Positions 42,169-50,283 of a DNA stretch of 50,421 nt are shown here, in pieces (the first letter of the stretch is position 1; each line of letters opens with the position of its first letter). The stretch is from NCBI GenBank assembly GCA_902800005.1, contig CADCCP010000041.1, positions 1 through 50,421 on the forward strand, given 5' to 3'. The position numbers and the translations under genes are program-made. The stretch comes from an uncultured Ruminococcus sp. GTDB lineage: Bacteria > Bacillota > Clostridia > Oscillospirales > Acutalibacteraceae. Under the pieces are notes generated by a model. The model did not search any database, was not told where the DNA came from, and saw only the letters and a list, made by a program, of their open reading frames with translations.

Positions 42169-42855
42169 ATGAAAAATATTAGTAAGGTTTTGGGTATCGT
42201 TGCAGCAGGTGCTATTGCAAGTTCTATTTCGGTATGTTCGGCTGCTGCTTACAGCACTACTACCGTATATACGACCGACTATCTCAGAGTAAGAGAAGCT
42301 CCCGGTTTGGAAGCAGCTATCATTGATGTTGTTGCTCCCGATATGCCTATACAGAGGATATGCAAGCTCGACAACGGCTGGAGTCAGGTCGTTTACAATG
42401 ATGGAGTTTATTATATGCACTCCGACTATCTCGTTGAATATGAGTATGCAGAGATAGAAGACAATTACTATGCAGAAGCAGAAGATGACGAAGAAAAAGT
42501 TGAAGAGGTCTATAAAGAGGACGTTGAAGAAGTCGTAAATTACGACTATGATACAGACAGTTATTATGATGAGATCATCGCTGCAAGTGACTTCCGTTTT
42601 GACGGCGTGGAGTTCTGGGGCGACTACAGATGGACATACTACAGTGAGCAGGTACTGCCCGGCGGCGGTCTTGACATCCCCGGCAGACACACCGACTACA
42701 ATGGTTATGTATGTGATGAAAATGACTACATCTGCCTTGCAAGCGACTTCCTCCCCAAAGGTACTGTTGTTTCAACTCCTTTCGGCAAAGCAGGTAAAGT
42801 CTATGATTGCGGCTGCGGCAACAATATTACTCTTGATGTATATGTAAATTGGTAA
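42169..42855 (+). CDS. Secreted SH3b plus 3D/RlpA-like barrel protein
   Basis: 228 residues, AAGGAGG ahead of the ATG. Signal peptide 1-27 (ending CSAAA). Bacterial SH3 domain about 32-90 (TDYLRVREAPGLEAAI, VYYMHSDYL). Acidic linker about 93-132. The C-terminal domain about 155-228 resembles the double-psi barrel of 3D and RlpA proteins: ICLASDFLPKGTVVSTPFGKAGKVYDCGCGNNITLDVYVNW with the D-x-G and DVY elements. Such proteins cut or bind peptidoglycan. A single-gene unit with its own promoter and terminator. Confidence 0.82.
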   Translation: MKNISKVLGIVAAGAIASSISVCSAAAYSTTTVYTTDYLRVREAPGLEAAIIDVVAPDMPIQRICKLDNGWSQVVYNDGVYYMHSDYLVEYEYAEIEDNYYAEAEDDEEKVEEVYKEDVEEVVNYDYDTDSYYDEIIAASDFRFDGVEFWGDYRWTYYSEQVLPGGGLDIPGRHTDYNGYVCDENDYICLASDFLPKGTVVSTPFGKAGKVYDCGCGNNITLDVYVNW

Positions 42856-42874
42856 TGTATATGAAGTAAACTTG

Positions 42875-42906
42875 AAAACGGACTGTCAATTGACAGCCCG
42901 TTTTTT
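42875..42906 (+). terminator. Terminator of the SH3/3D-like gene
   Basis: Stem AAACGG-CTGTCA / TGACAG-CCGTTT with one mismatch, followed by T residues. Confidence 0.8.
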
Positions 42907-42933
42907 GTTATGGCAGGAAACACTATTGATATT

Positions 42934-44025
42934 TTAATCAAGTATTTCGGATATGATATAGTTTGATATTAAAAAGCCTTTCGGTGTAAGTCTTATGCTG
43001 TTTTTGTCGATCTCAAGAAATGCGTGTTTTGAAAATTTTTCCGCATTACGCCTGTATCTGTCGGGTACGCACTTGCCGAAACGTGCATAAAATCTGTCCT
43101 CCGTCAAACCCTCCGTCAATCTCAGGGCAAGCATTATAAATTCCTCTTCACTTCCGCCATCCCCATCGGAAACGGTCTTTAATGCATAGAAATCTTCAAA
43201 TGATCTTGAAAAATAAAATCTCTTTCCATTGACAAAAGAGTGTGCAGATGAGCCTATACCTATGTATTCCTCGTCATGCCAATATTTTAAATTGTGCCTG
43301 CTCTCAAAGCCCTCTTTGCAGAAATTCGATATTTCATACTGACCGTAGCCGTATTCTTTCAGCTTATCAACTGCAAATAAATACATTTCCGCCTGTTCGT
43401 CGTCACTGCATATATCCAGCTTTTCACGCATATCATGATAGGGTGTTCCGTGTTCTATTTTTAAAATATATGCAGATATATGCTGTACTTTCCTCTCTGC
43501 ACAAAACTCTATCGACTTTTCAAGACTGTCCTTTGTCTGCATGGGAGTAGCTATCATCAGATCAAGCGATATATTTGCAAATCCCGCATTTTTGGCTTTT
43601 TCGATACATCTTTCAGCCTGCTTCACATCATGAAGTCTTCCAAGTATTTGCAGTTCCCTGTCACTTGCCGACTGCAAGCCTATCGAAAGCCTGTTGATGC
43701 CGCATTTTCTCATCAATTCAAAATCAATGTCCTGCTTTTCGGGATTCACTTCAACAGTAATTTCAGCTTCATCTGCAAAACCGAATTTTTCACGCACTTC
43801 ACCGACTATCCTGCACAATCTCTCTGCACCAATGATACTCGGTGTACCGCCCCCGAAATAAAGTGTATCTGCTTTTTGCCCGATACGCTCACTGAAATGA
43901 CCGACAGCCCTGCATACATTTTCTGTATATGTATCTGCTTTTTCTTTGGAATAGCCGACAGAGTAGAAATCACAGTACGGACATTTTCGCCTGCAAAAAG
44001 GTATGTGTATATATACACCTGTCAT
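42934..44025 (-). CDS. hemW: Radical SAM heme chaperone HemW
   Basis: 363 residues. Starts MTGVYIHIPFCRRKCPYCDFYS with the C-x3-C-x2-C cluster and the DF that separates HemW from HemN oxidase. Then TLYFGGGTPS, INRLSIGLQSASDRELQILGR, and a C-terminal winged helix-like part (LRLTEGLTEDRFYARFG). Inserts heme into target proteins. Its ATG overlaps the stop of the upstream small membrane protein gene (ATGA). Confidence 0.93.
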   Translation of the reverse strand: MTGVYIHIPFCRRKCPYCDFYSVGYSKEKADTYTENVCRAVGHFSERIGQKADTLYFGGGTPSIIGAERLCRIVGEVREKFGFADEAEITVEVNPEKQDIDFELMRKCGINRLSIGLQSASDRELQILGRLHDVKQAERCIEKAKNAGFANISLDLMIATPMQTKDSLEKSIEFCAERKVQHISAYILKIEHGTPYHDMREKLDICSDDEQAEMYLFAVDKLKEYGYGQYEISNFCKEGFESRHNLKYWHDEEYIGIGSSAHSFVNGKRFYFSRSFEDFYALKTVSDGDGGSEEEFIMLALRLTEGLTEDRFYARFGKCVPDRYRRNAEKFSKHAFLEIDKNSIRLTPKGFLISNYIISEILD

Positions 44026-44372
44026 CTTTTGGATTCCTTTCTGAATATCAGCATGATCTCACCGAACATAGATACCAATGCAGTTATCACAAGCGTTATA
44101 TCAAGTGTCATAAATGTTTTGAATGACTCTGCCAATTCGTCATAGCTTGGCGTGTCGTTCATGACGATGAAACCTACCACTCTGTAAAGCTGTTCATTTC
44201 CGCCCATGCCTGTAATTGCACTATCTATTACGAACGTCACAGAAAGGTAGAATATAAGCAATAATATCATCGTTGCTGTCATCAACGGTTTTCTCGGCTT
44301 GTTTATCACGCACACCACTATCATTGATAATATCACCGATACCGTTATTATTATCACTATCGGATTTATCAT
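44022..44372 (-). CDS. Small membrane protein, function unknown
   Basis: 116 residues with hydrophobic segments near 4-24, 33-52 and 90-110, a basic loop after the first (NKPRKPL) and a basic tail (FRKESKR). It overlaps the NUDIX gene upstream and hemW downstream by 4 nt each, so it is a firm member of a three-gene operon. No family recognised. Confidence 0.8.
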   Translation of the reverse strand: MINPIVIIITVSVILSMIVVCVINKPRKPLMTATMILLLIFYLSVTFVIDSAITGMGGNEQLYRVVGFIVMNDTPSYDELAESFKTFMTLDITLVITALVSMFGEIMLIFRKESKR

Positions 44373-44932
44373 ATCATGTCACCGTCTTTGCCTGTCAGCT
44401 TTTTATAAAGCATGGCTGTCTTTAAAACTGCCGTCTGAGTTTTGGCATCAACTATCTCGTTATTCAAAACCATCTCAACTGCCTTTTTCAGCGGTATCTT
44501 CTCGCATGACAAAAATTCATCTTCATCAAGCTGTTGTCTTTCAAATCTTTCGACTTTGCAGAAATACAAGTGTATTATCTCTCCGCAGTAGCCCGGACTC
44601 GGATAGAGTTTTCCCAAAGTTATATATTCCCTTCCTATTGCACCCGTTTCTTCAAGAAGTTCTCTTTTACCGTTTTCAAGGGGTGTCTGACCTTTTTCGA
44701 GCTTGCCCGCAGGCAGCTCCAAAAGTACCTCTTTATACGGATACCTGAACTGCCTCACAAACAGAAGTTCATCATTTTCAGTGAGTGCCGCTATACATAC
44801 ACCTCCCGGATGTCCGACAACTTCCCTTAATGCCTTTGAGCCGTCCTCAAGTTCTGCAATTTCCTCTGTCACATGAATGACCTTTCCGTTGAATATTTCT
44901 TTTTTCTCCAATGTTTTTTCATAAAGTTTCAT
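44369..44932 (-). CDS. NUDIX hydrolase, ADP-ribose pyrophosphatase type
   Basis: 187 residues, GGGAGG 8-9 nt before the ATG. NUDIX box G-x5-E-x7-REUxEExG in GKLEKGQTPLENGKRELLEETGAIG near residues 76-100. The flanking pattern (REVVGHPGGVCIAAL, FVRQFRYPYKEVLLELPAG, SPGYCGEIIHLYFC) is that of ADP-ribose and nucleotide-sugar pyrophosphatases (NudF/YqkG). First gene of the operon with hemW. Confidence 0.9.
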   Translation of the reverse strand: MKLYEKTLEKKEIFNGKVIHVTEEIAELEDGSKALREVVGHPGGVCIAALTENDELLFVRQFRYPYKEVLLELPAGKLEKGQTPLENGKRELLEETGAIGREYITLGKLYPSPGYCGEIIHLYFCKVERFERQQLDEDEFLSCEKIPLKKAVEMVLNNEIVDAKTQTAVLKTAMLYKKLTGKDGDMI

Positions 44933-44957
44933 AAAACATTCCTCCCTTTGCGATTCT

Positions 44958-44986
44958 ATTATATATTATCCTTTTACAAAAATCAA
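44958..44986 (-). promoter_or_regulatory. Promoter of the NUDIX-hemW operon
   Basis: Minus strand: -35 TTGATT (44981-44986), 17-bp spacer, -10 TATAAT (44958-44963). Back to back with the ribU promoter 14 bp away. Confidence 0.78.
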
Positions 44987-44999
44987 CCAGAAATAATAC

Positions 45000-45028
45000 T
45001 TGACATATCATATTACGAGTGCTATAAT
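45000..45028 (+). promoter_or_regulatory. ribU: Promoter of the FMN riboswitch / ribU transcript
   Basis: -35 TTGACA (45000-45005), 17-bp spacer, -10 TATAAT (45023-45028): full consensus. Transcription would start about 15 bp before the riboswitch. Confidence 0.88.
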
Positions 45029-45050
45029 GCACTTGAAAATATATTATGCT

Positions 45051-45160
45051 GTCTTCAGGGCGAGGTGCAAGTCCTCACCGGTGGTCAAAGCCCACGAGCA
45101 ATTTTTTGCTGAATCGGTGCAATTCCGATGCCGACGGTAACAGTCCGGATGAAAGAAGAT
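45051..45160 (+). promoter_or_regulatory. FMN riboswitch (RFN element)
   Basis: Contains the conserved blocks CTTCAGGGC, GAGGTGCAAGTCCTCACCGG, GGTCAAAGCCCACGAGC, TCGGTGCAATTCCGATGCCG, ACGGTAACAGTCCGGATG and AAGAAG. Closing arms CTTC / GAAG-type are complete. It precedes a riboflavin transporter gene. A terminator follows at 45181-45208, so FMN probably stops transcription. Confidence 0.97.
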
Positions 45161-45180
45161 ATTTTACCCGTATCGATTAC

Positions 45181-45208
45181 GCCCTTGCTTTATGCATGGG
45201 CTTTTTTT
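45181..45208 (+). terminator. Riboswitch-controlled terminator
   Basis: Stem GCCC-TGC / GCA-GGGC with one internal mismatch, then seven T. Lies 20 bp after the RFN element and 32 bp before the ribU ATG. Confidence 0.8.
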
Positions 45209-45240
45209 GTGGACAGCACAAAAAACAGGAGGTCTTTCCC

Positions 45241-45879
45241 ATGACAAATCAATCTTCAAGAAACAAGAGCAACATCACCAAAATCGCAATTACTGCAATG
45301 CTTACAGCCGTAGCTGTTGTCTTGCAGTACATTGAAATGCCCGTACCCTTAGTCCCCTCTTTCCTCAAACTCGACTTCTCAGACATTCCCGAATTGATAG
45401 GTGCTTTTGTCATCTCTCCCATTTACGGTGTCATCATCTGCCTTATCAAAAACATTATTCATTTGCCTTTCGGTTCTTCCGTAGGAGTGGGAGAGTTTGC
45501 CAACTTCCTGATGGGGGCTGTATTTGCCTTTACTGCCGGCATCATCTACAAATACAAAAAAACAAAAAAGGTCGCTTTCATAGCCTGCATTTCGGGTGCT
45601 TTGGCAATGTCCGTCCTCAGTGTCGTTATCAACTATTTTATCGTTTACCCTGCTTATGCACAGCTCTGGGCAGGCGGTGATATGAACGTGATAATCGGTA
45701 TGTACAAGGCTATCCTCCCCGCTTCCGATGATCTCATCAAATCCCTTATCATCTTCAATCTTCCCTTCACTTTCGTAAAGGGCATGATAGATGCAATAAT
45801 CACAATGCTTATATATAAACCTCTTTCAAATATGTTCGTGAAGATGAACAACTCCATCAATGCAAAATCAAAAAAATAA
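45241..45879 (+). CDS. ribU: Riboflavin ECF transporter S component RibU
   Basis: 212 residues from ATG 45241 with AGGAGG 8 nt upstream; an in-frame extension through the riboswitch is not real. About six membrane helices. RibU-like features: IAITAMLTAVAVVLQYIEMPVPLVPSFLKLDFSDIPELIGAF near the N-terminus and IKNIIHLPFGSSVGVGEFANFLMG. It needs a shared EcfA/A'/T module, which is not the fused one at 14685-18103 as far as can be judged. Control by FMN is shown by the riboswitch. Confidence 0.94.
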   Translation: MTNQSSRNKSNITKIAITAMLTAVAVVLQYIEMPVPLVPSFLKLDFSDIPELIGAFVISPIYGVIICLIKNIIHLPFGSSVGVGEFANFLMGAVFAFTAGIIYKYKKTKKVAFIACISGALAMSVLSVVINYFIVYPAYAQLWAGGDMNVIIGMYKAILPASDDLIKSLIIFNLPFTFVKGMIDAIITMLIYKPLSNMFVKMNNSINAKSKK

Positions 45880-45880
45880 G

Positions 45881-45909
45881 TTGACATATTGCATGATTTA
45901 TAATACAAT
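45881..45909 (+). promoter_or_regulatory. Promoter of the DUF1292 gene
   Basis: -35 TTGACA (45881-45886), 17-bp spacer, -10 TACAAT (45904-45909), directly behind the ribU stop codon. Confidence 0.7.
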
Positions 45910-45945
45910 AAAATTGTAATTTTTATTTAAAGGAGATGTTCCGCT

Positions 45946-46266
45946 ATGAGCAAAAAGGAACTTGACAATGAAATGTATGATGCAAACCTTATTTCACTTC
46001 TTGACGACGAGGGTAATGAATATGAGTTTGAGATAATTGAGGAACTTGACTACAAAGACGGACATTATTATGCACTCATGCCTTTGTTTGAGATGCCCGA
46101 CGAAGAGGACAGTGAAAACGTCTATATGATATTCGAGGATATTATCGACGAGAACGGTGAAGCCCAGCTTGCCGAGATCGATGATGAAGCACTTCTTGAT
46201 ACACTTGCAGAACTCTTTGAAGAGAAGTTTGACGAGGCTATGTATGAAGATGACGAGGAAGAATAA
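45946..46266 (+). CDS. DUF1292 family acidic protein
   Basis: 106 residues, AAAGGAGATG ahead of the ATG. The DUF1292 core is LLDDEGNEYEFEIIEELDYKDGHYYALMPL followed by an acidic tail (MYEDDEEE). Strongly acidic, no membrane segment. In Firmicutes it is often near mltG, yrrK or peptidases; function unknown. Here it is alone. Confidence 0.88.
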   Translation: MSKKELDNEMYDANLISLLDDEGNEYEFEIIEELDYKDGHYYALMPLFEMPDEEDSENVYMIFEDIIDENGEAQLAEIDDEALLDTLAELFEEKFDEAMYEDDEEE

Positions 46267-46293
46267 TTTTTCTTCAAATCACAAAATTTCCTC

Positions 46294-46322
46294 TTGATTT
46301 TTCCGACAGAATGTTATATAAT
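46294..46322 (+). promoter_or_regulatory. Promoter of the structured RNA
   Basis: -35 TTGATT (46294-46299), 17-bp spacer, -10 TATAAT (46317-46322). No coding region follows before the terminator at 46558, which supports a non-coding transcript. Confidence 0.7.
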
Positions 46323-46349
46323 ATATTCATACAAAAAAACTTCTGTTTG

Positions 46350-46545
46350 TTTACAAATTCTGCCCAATTCGTGTAATTGTCTATTTAACCCTACAAATTG
46401 TATTTCGGGAGCTTGGCTTCGGCGGCGGACTTCAGACCTCCCACTTATGTGGACGAAGGGAGTATGAAACCGTTGAGCAGGCACCCACCTGCTTATCTCG
46501 TAGGCAGGTTATTTATGACATGAACGGTTGGGCGGATCTCTTTTT
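46350..46545 (+). ncRNA. ssrS: Probable 6S RNA
   Basis: No reading frame. A closing helix pairs CTGCCCAATT (46360-46369) with GGTTGGGCGG (46526-46535), enclosing about 155 nt. Inside are further stems, such as CGGGAG with CTCCC-type arms and AGCAGGCACCCACCTGCT. Length near 180 nt, its own promoter, a downstream terminator, and an AACCCTACAAATTG / GGCGGACTTCAGACCTCCCAC / GAGCAGGCACCCACCTGC pattern fit what I recall of clostridial 6S RNA, which binds the sigma-A polymerase. The structure is visible; the family name is from memory. Confidence 0.6.
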
Positions 46546-46557
46546 CACTTCAAATCA

Positions 46558-46591
46558 AAAAACAGCCGCTGCAAAAGCGGCTGCTTTTTTT
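46558..46591. terminator. Terminator after the 6S-like RNA
   Basis: Stem CAGCCGCT / AGCGGCTG followed by seven T; A-rich on the other side, so it may also serve the convergent DUF3592 gene. Confidence 0.85.
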
Positions 46592-47039
46592 ACGCAAACA
46601 TAAACACCAAAATCCCGACAATCAAACCTATAACTGCCAATCCGAGACCTACCAAAAAAAATACCGTTTTCACGATATTCAGTGTGTTGTCTCCGTCTAT
46701 GTAGAATTTCTTCGGCTCATTCGGATCGTATCTGATATGTACGCTATCTCCCACATGATATTTCGGCGGATTTCTGTGAACAGCCGATGTCACCGTTATA
46801 GTTTCACCCGTTGCAGTCGTGTAACGCACCACAGGATGAAATCCTCTGACAGAATATTCCCTGTCCGAATCATATGTGCTTCTCACCATATCCGTGACTG
46901 TTCCAACTGCCTTTGACGTACAGTTCTTTTTCCTGTCTGCCATGACAGATGACAGTATCCACGATACCATCAGGAATATCAGCCCCATACCGCAGAATAT
47001 ACCGGAAAATATCGCTATGAATATCATTTTATCTTCCAT
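46590..47039 (-). CDS. DUF3592 family membrane protein
   Basis: 149 residues from ATG 47039, 10 nt after AAAGGAG. N-terminal helix (about 6-30), a beta-rich extracytoplasmic domain with the DUF3592 pattern (AVGTVTDM, FHPVVRYTTATGETITV, YHVGDSVHIRYDPNEPKKFYI), and a C-terminal helix (about 122-148). Function unknown. Confidence 0.87.
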   Translation of the reverse strand: MEDKMIFIAIFSGIFCGMGLIFLMVSWILSSVMADRKKNCTSKAVGTVTDMVRSTYDSDREYSVRGFHPVVRYTTATGETITVTSAVHRNPPKYHVGDSVHIRYDPNEPKKFYIDGDNTLNIVKTVFFLVGLGLAVIGLIVGILVFMFA

Positions 47040-47116
47040 CAAAAAGCATCTCCTTTCCGCATCATTTTACAATATTTGTACTCATTTTGTCAAGACAAAT
47101 TGTTACAATATTGTAG

Positions 47117-47145
47117 TTGAAATGTACTGAAAAAAATTATATAAT
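47117..47145 (+). promoter_or_regulatory. Promoter of the DUF4358 gene
   Basis: -35 TTGAAA (47117-47122), 17-bp spacer, -10 TATAAT (47140-47145). Confidence 0.72.
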
Positions 47146-47183
47146 TAGCTTACAGAATATGTCATTTTTTGAGAGGTGAACTT

Positions 47184-47684
47184 ATGGACAAAAAAAGAAA
47201 CATCTTTCTTACAGTTATCCTGCTTTCAATTATCGCTGCTGTTACGGCTGTCATCGTGCTCGCCGTTCTTGCCGAACAGAATACTCAGAAAAATGCCAGA
47301 TCATATCTTGCCACTAATACCATCGTATCTCAGGTCATCAAAAAAATGAATTATCAAAACCTTTCCAAGATCTCTGATGAAAATATATCCAAATATTATA
47401 ATATCCCCAACGGTATCATTACCGACTCCTCTGTTTACATATCCAACCGCACTGATTCCGGTATGGAGCTTGCCTGTTTCCGCCTGAGCAGCGAGGACTG
47501 TGCTCCCATACTCTCCGATTCAATATCCGAACACATCTCTTCAAAAAACAACGAAAATAAAGAAGGCAGCGGTCAGCTTGCAAAATTCAAGACAGATACC
47601 GTTTACCCTTATGTATTCGTTGCCGTCGCTTCCGACAGCGAGGCTGCCGCAAACGCTTTCCGAGAGACCGTTAATGAAAAATAA
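47184..47684 (+). CDS. DUF4358 family membrane-anchored protein
   Basis: 166 residues from ATG 47184, after GAGGTG. N-terminal membrane helix (about 6-30). The outer domain has the DUF4358 pattern: YYNIPNGIITDSSVYISNRTDSGMELACFRL and the late PYVFVAVASDSEAAANAF. Function unknown; single-gene unit with promoter and terminator. Confidence 0.82.
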   Translation: MDKKRNIFLTVILLSIIAAVTAVIVLAVLAEQNTQKNARSYLATNTIVSQVIKKMNYQNLSKISDENISKYYNIPNGIITDSSVYISNRTDSGMELACFRLSSEDCAPILSDSISEHISSKNNENKEGSGQLAKFKTDTVYPYVFVAVASDSEAAANAFRETVNEK

Positions 47685-47686
47685 AA

Positions 47687-47726
47687 AATGACTTACAGTC
47701 AATATGCTGTAAGTCATTCTTTTATT
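47687..47726. terminator. Bidirectional terminator between DUF4358 and gpmI
   Basis: A 12-bp perfect stem AATGACTTACAG / CTGTAAGTCATT flanked by T and A tracts. Confidence 0.85.
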
Positions 47727-47746
47727 TGCACTCAGAGCGAAAAATA

Positions 47747-47777
47747 TTCCTCATTCCTCACTCATAATTCCTCATTT
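47747..47777. repeat. CTCATTC heptamer array overlapping the gpmI stop codon
   Basis: TTCCTCA, TTCCTCA, CTCATAA, TTCCTCA, TTTCAT. The gpmI stop (TGA at 47774-47772) lies in this array. Confidence 0.75.
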
Positions 47778-49283
47778 CATAAGGCTTGTACCGTCCATTT
47801 CTTCGGGCTTTGACAAGCCTAAAAGCTGTAACATTGTCGGAGCTATATCTGCAAGTCTGCCGCCGTCTCTGAGAATACACGGATGATTCACTACACAGAA
47901 CGGTACAAGATTCGTTGTATGAGCCGTGAACGGTGAACCGTCTTCTTCTATCATCTTATCGGCATTTCCGTGATCGGCTGTAATAAGTGCCACACCGTCC
48001 ATCTTCACAACTGCATTAACTACCTGTCCTACACAATCATCTACAGCTTCAACTGCCTTTACAGCAGCATCAAACACACCTGTATGTCCGACCATATCGC
48101 AGTTTGCAAAGTTCAGTATAACTACATCATACTTGCCGCTCTCTATCCTCTCAACAGCATTCTTTGCAACTTCATATGCACTCATTTCAGGCTGCAGATC
48201 GTATGTTGCAACTTTCGGTGACGGTATCAAACACCTGTCCTCACCTTCCGAGACCTTCTCTACACCGCCGTTAAAGAAAAATGTTACATGAGCATATTTC
48301 TCCGTTTCGGCAATTCTGAGCTGTGTCATGCCCTTTGAAGAAATGTAATCACCAAACATATTTACAAGTGACTGCGGCTTGAATGCAACTTCAACATTCG
48401 GCATAGTTGCATCATACTGCGTCATGCAAACGTAATTCAACGGGAAAAATCCCTTTCTTCTCTCAAACTTATCGAAACTTTCATCTACAAGAGTTCTTGT
48501 GATCTCCCTTGCCCTGTCAGGTCTGAAATTGCAGAAAATAACACTGTCACCCGCATTGATAGTCGCATTTTCCTCGCATACAAAAGGAATGACAAATTCA
48601 TCTGTAACACCGTTTGCATATGAATTGGCGATACCCTCAACGGGATCATTTTCTTTCACGCCCTCACCGTATACAAGAGCGGCATAGGCTTTTTCTACTC
48701 TGTCCCAGTTGTTATCCCTGTCCATAGCATAATAACGTCCTGCAACGGTCGCAATTTTGCCAAGACCTATTTCTTCGAGCTTTTCTTTACACTCGGCTAC
48801 ATAGTCCTTTGCACTTGATGGGGGAACATCTCTGCCGTCAAGGAAAGCATGGAGCCATACCTTCTCCACACCCATTTTTTTAGCCATCTCAACGATACCG
48901 TAAATGTGTGTTATATGGCTGTGAACGCCGCCCGGCGACATCAAGCCCATCAAATGCAGAGCCTTTCCCTCACCTTTGGCATTTTCCATAGCCTTTACAA
49001 GCACTTCATTCTTCAATACACTGCCGTCTTGGATAGCCTTTGAAATTCTCGTCAATTCCTGATAAACAACTCTGCCTGCACCCATGTTTGTATGACCGAC
49101 TTCACTGTTACCCATTTGTCCATCGGGCAAGCCTACATCCATACCGGAAGCTGCTATGAGTGTTACGGGATTTGTCGAAAATATCTTTTCCATATTTGGC
49201 TTGTTAGCCGTTCTTATGGCATTACCGTAATTCGTGCCTATTCCAAAGCCGTCAAGTATCATCAATACTACAGGTTTTTTCAT
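47772..49283 (-). CDS. gpmI: 2,3-bisphosphoglycerate-independent phosphoglycerate mutase
   Basis: 503 residues, normal for the family. Metal and phosphoserine site: LMILDGFGIG at the N-terminus, QMGNSEVGHTNMGAGR with the catalytic Ser near 61, DGRDVPPSSA, FRPDRAREI, and the late metal ligands in ADHGNADKM and FTAHTTNLVPF. Glycolysis and gluconeogenesis. 18 nt behind tpiA. The last two codons and stop touch a heptamer array. Confidence 0.97.
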   Translation of the reverse strand: MKKPVVLMILDGFGIGTNYGNAIRTANKPNMEKIFSTNPVTLIAASGMDVGLPDGQMGNSEVGHTNMGAGRVVYQELTRISKAIQDGSVLKNEVLVKAMENAKGEGKALHLMGLMSPGGVHSHITHIYGIVEMAKKMGVEKVWLHAFLDGRDVPPSSAKDYVAECKEKLEEIGLGKIATVAGRYYAMDRDNNWDRVEKAYAALVYGEGVKENDPVEGIANSYANGVTDEFVIPFVCEENATINAGDSVIFCNFRPDRAREITRTLVDESFDKFERRKGFFPLNYVCMTQYDATMPNVEVAFKPQSLVNMFGDYISSKGMTQLRIAETEKYAHVTFFFNGGVEKVSEGEDRCLIPSPKVATYDLQPEMSAYEVAKNAVERIESGKYDVVILNFANCDMVGHTGVFDAAVKAVEAVDDCVGQVVNAVVKMDGVALITADHGNADKMIEEDGSPFTAHTTNLVPFCVVNHPCILRDGGRLADIAPTMLQLLGLSKPEEMDGTSLMK

Positions 49284-49301
49284 ATTTTAGCCACCTTTTT
49301 A

Positions 49302-50069
49302 TTATTTGCTTGCTGCTGCGATGAGTACGCCGAACTGATCTGCTTTCAGAGATGCACCGCCTATCAAACCGCCGTCAACGTCATACTGTGCAAGGAGTTC
49401 TTCACAATTTGCAGGATTCATTGAACCGCCGTACTGAATCGTTACAGCATTTGCAACATCCTGTGAATAGAGTTTTGCAAGAGTGTCACGAATGAGTTTG
49501 CAAACTTCTTCAGCCTGTTCGGAAGTTGCAACTTTACCTGTACCGATAGCCCATACGGGTTCATAAGCGATAACCGTCTTTTTAACGTCCTCTGCACTTA
49601 CGCCGAACAAATCAAGTTTTATCTGTCTTGCAACGACTTCTTCTGTAATGCCGCACTCTCTTTCCCAAAGCAGTTCACCAACGCATACAATAGGTTTCAA
49701 GCCTGCTGCAAGAGCTGCCTTTGTTCTCTTGTTTACGGTTTCATCTGTTTCTCCGAAATACTGTCTTCTCTCGCTGTGACCGATGATAACATATTCTACA
49801 CCGAGTTCTGTCAGCATATCAGCGGAAATTTCACCTGTGAAAGCACCGCTCTTTTCAAAATGTACATTTTCTGCACCGACTTTTATATTTGTACCCTCTG
49901 TCATGGCAATAGCTGTTTCAAGGTTCGTGAAAGGTACGCATATTACAACTTCACAATCTGCATTTTCAGCCAACGGCTTAATGCCCTCTATCAAAGCCTT
50001 TGCTTCGGGACGAGTTTTATTCATCTTCCAGTTACCTGCAATTATAGTTTTTCTCAATGACTTGTCCAT
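49302..50069 (-). CDS. tpiA: Triosephosphate isomerase
   Basis: 255 residues, GGGAG 9 nt before the ATG. Substrate Lys and Asn in AGNWKMNKT, the catalytic His in IIGHSERRQYFGE, the Glu in AYEPVWAIGTG, and phosphate loop GGSMNPANCEELL. Interconverts glyceraldehyde 3-phosphate and dihydroxyacetone phosphate. Forms a two-gene glycolytic unit with gpmI; gap and pgk may lie beyond the window. Confidence 0.97.
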   Translation of the reverse strand: MDKSLRKTIIAGNWKMNKTRPEAKALIEGIKPLAENADCEVVICVPFTNLETAIAMTEGTNIKVGAENVHFEKSGAFTGEISADMLTELGVEYVIIGHSERRQYFGETDETVNKRTKAALAAGLKPIVCVGELLWERECGITEEVVARQIKLDLFGVSAEDVKKTVIAYEPVWAIGTGKVATSEQAEEVCKLIRDTLAKLYSQDVANAVTIQYGGSMNPANCEELLAQYDVDGGLIGGASLKADQFGVLIAAASK

Positions 50070-50091
50070 TTTAAAATCTCCCTTTCTATCA

Positions 50092-50234
50092 GAGTGGAGT
50101 GTTGAGAGTGGAGAGTGGAGTTATTGCGATCTCCACTTCATTCTCAAAATCCACTGTTTTTTAATTTAAAATTTTCGTGTTTCGGAAAAGTTCAAGTTTA
50201 CTCAACTGCTTCACTCTCAACTCTCCACACTCTC
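50092..50234. repeat. Facing GAGTGGA heptamer arrays upstream of tpiA
   Basis: Left 50092-50120 (GAGTGGA, GTGTTGA, GAGTGGA, GAGTGGA, G) and right 50212-50234 (CACTCTCAACTCTCCACACTC), inverted, about 90 bp apart. The left junction GAGTGGAGTTATTGCGATC equals that at 4216-4234. No MITE ends like those at 4165/4341 are seen here. Confidence 0.82.
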
Positions 50235-50283
50235 TAAAAGACGGGACAAGGCATTTTCCGCCCTGCCCCGACAATTCAATTAG

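Noticed and set aside
45046-45240. N-terminal extension of ribU through the riboswitch
   Set aside because: The stretch is a clear FMN riboswitch with terminator, and AGGAGG precedes the ATG at 45241.
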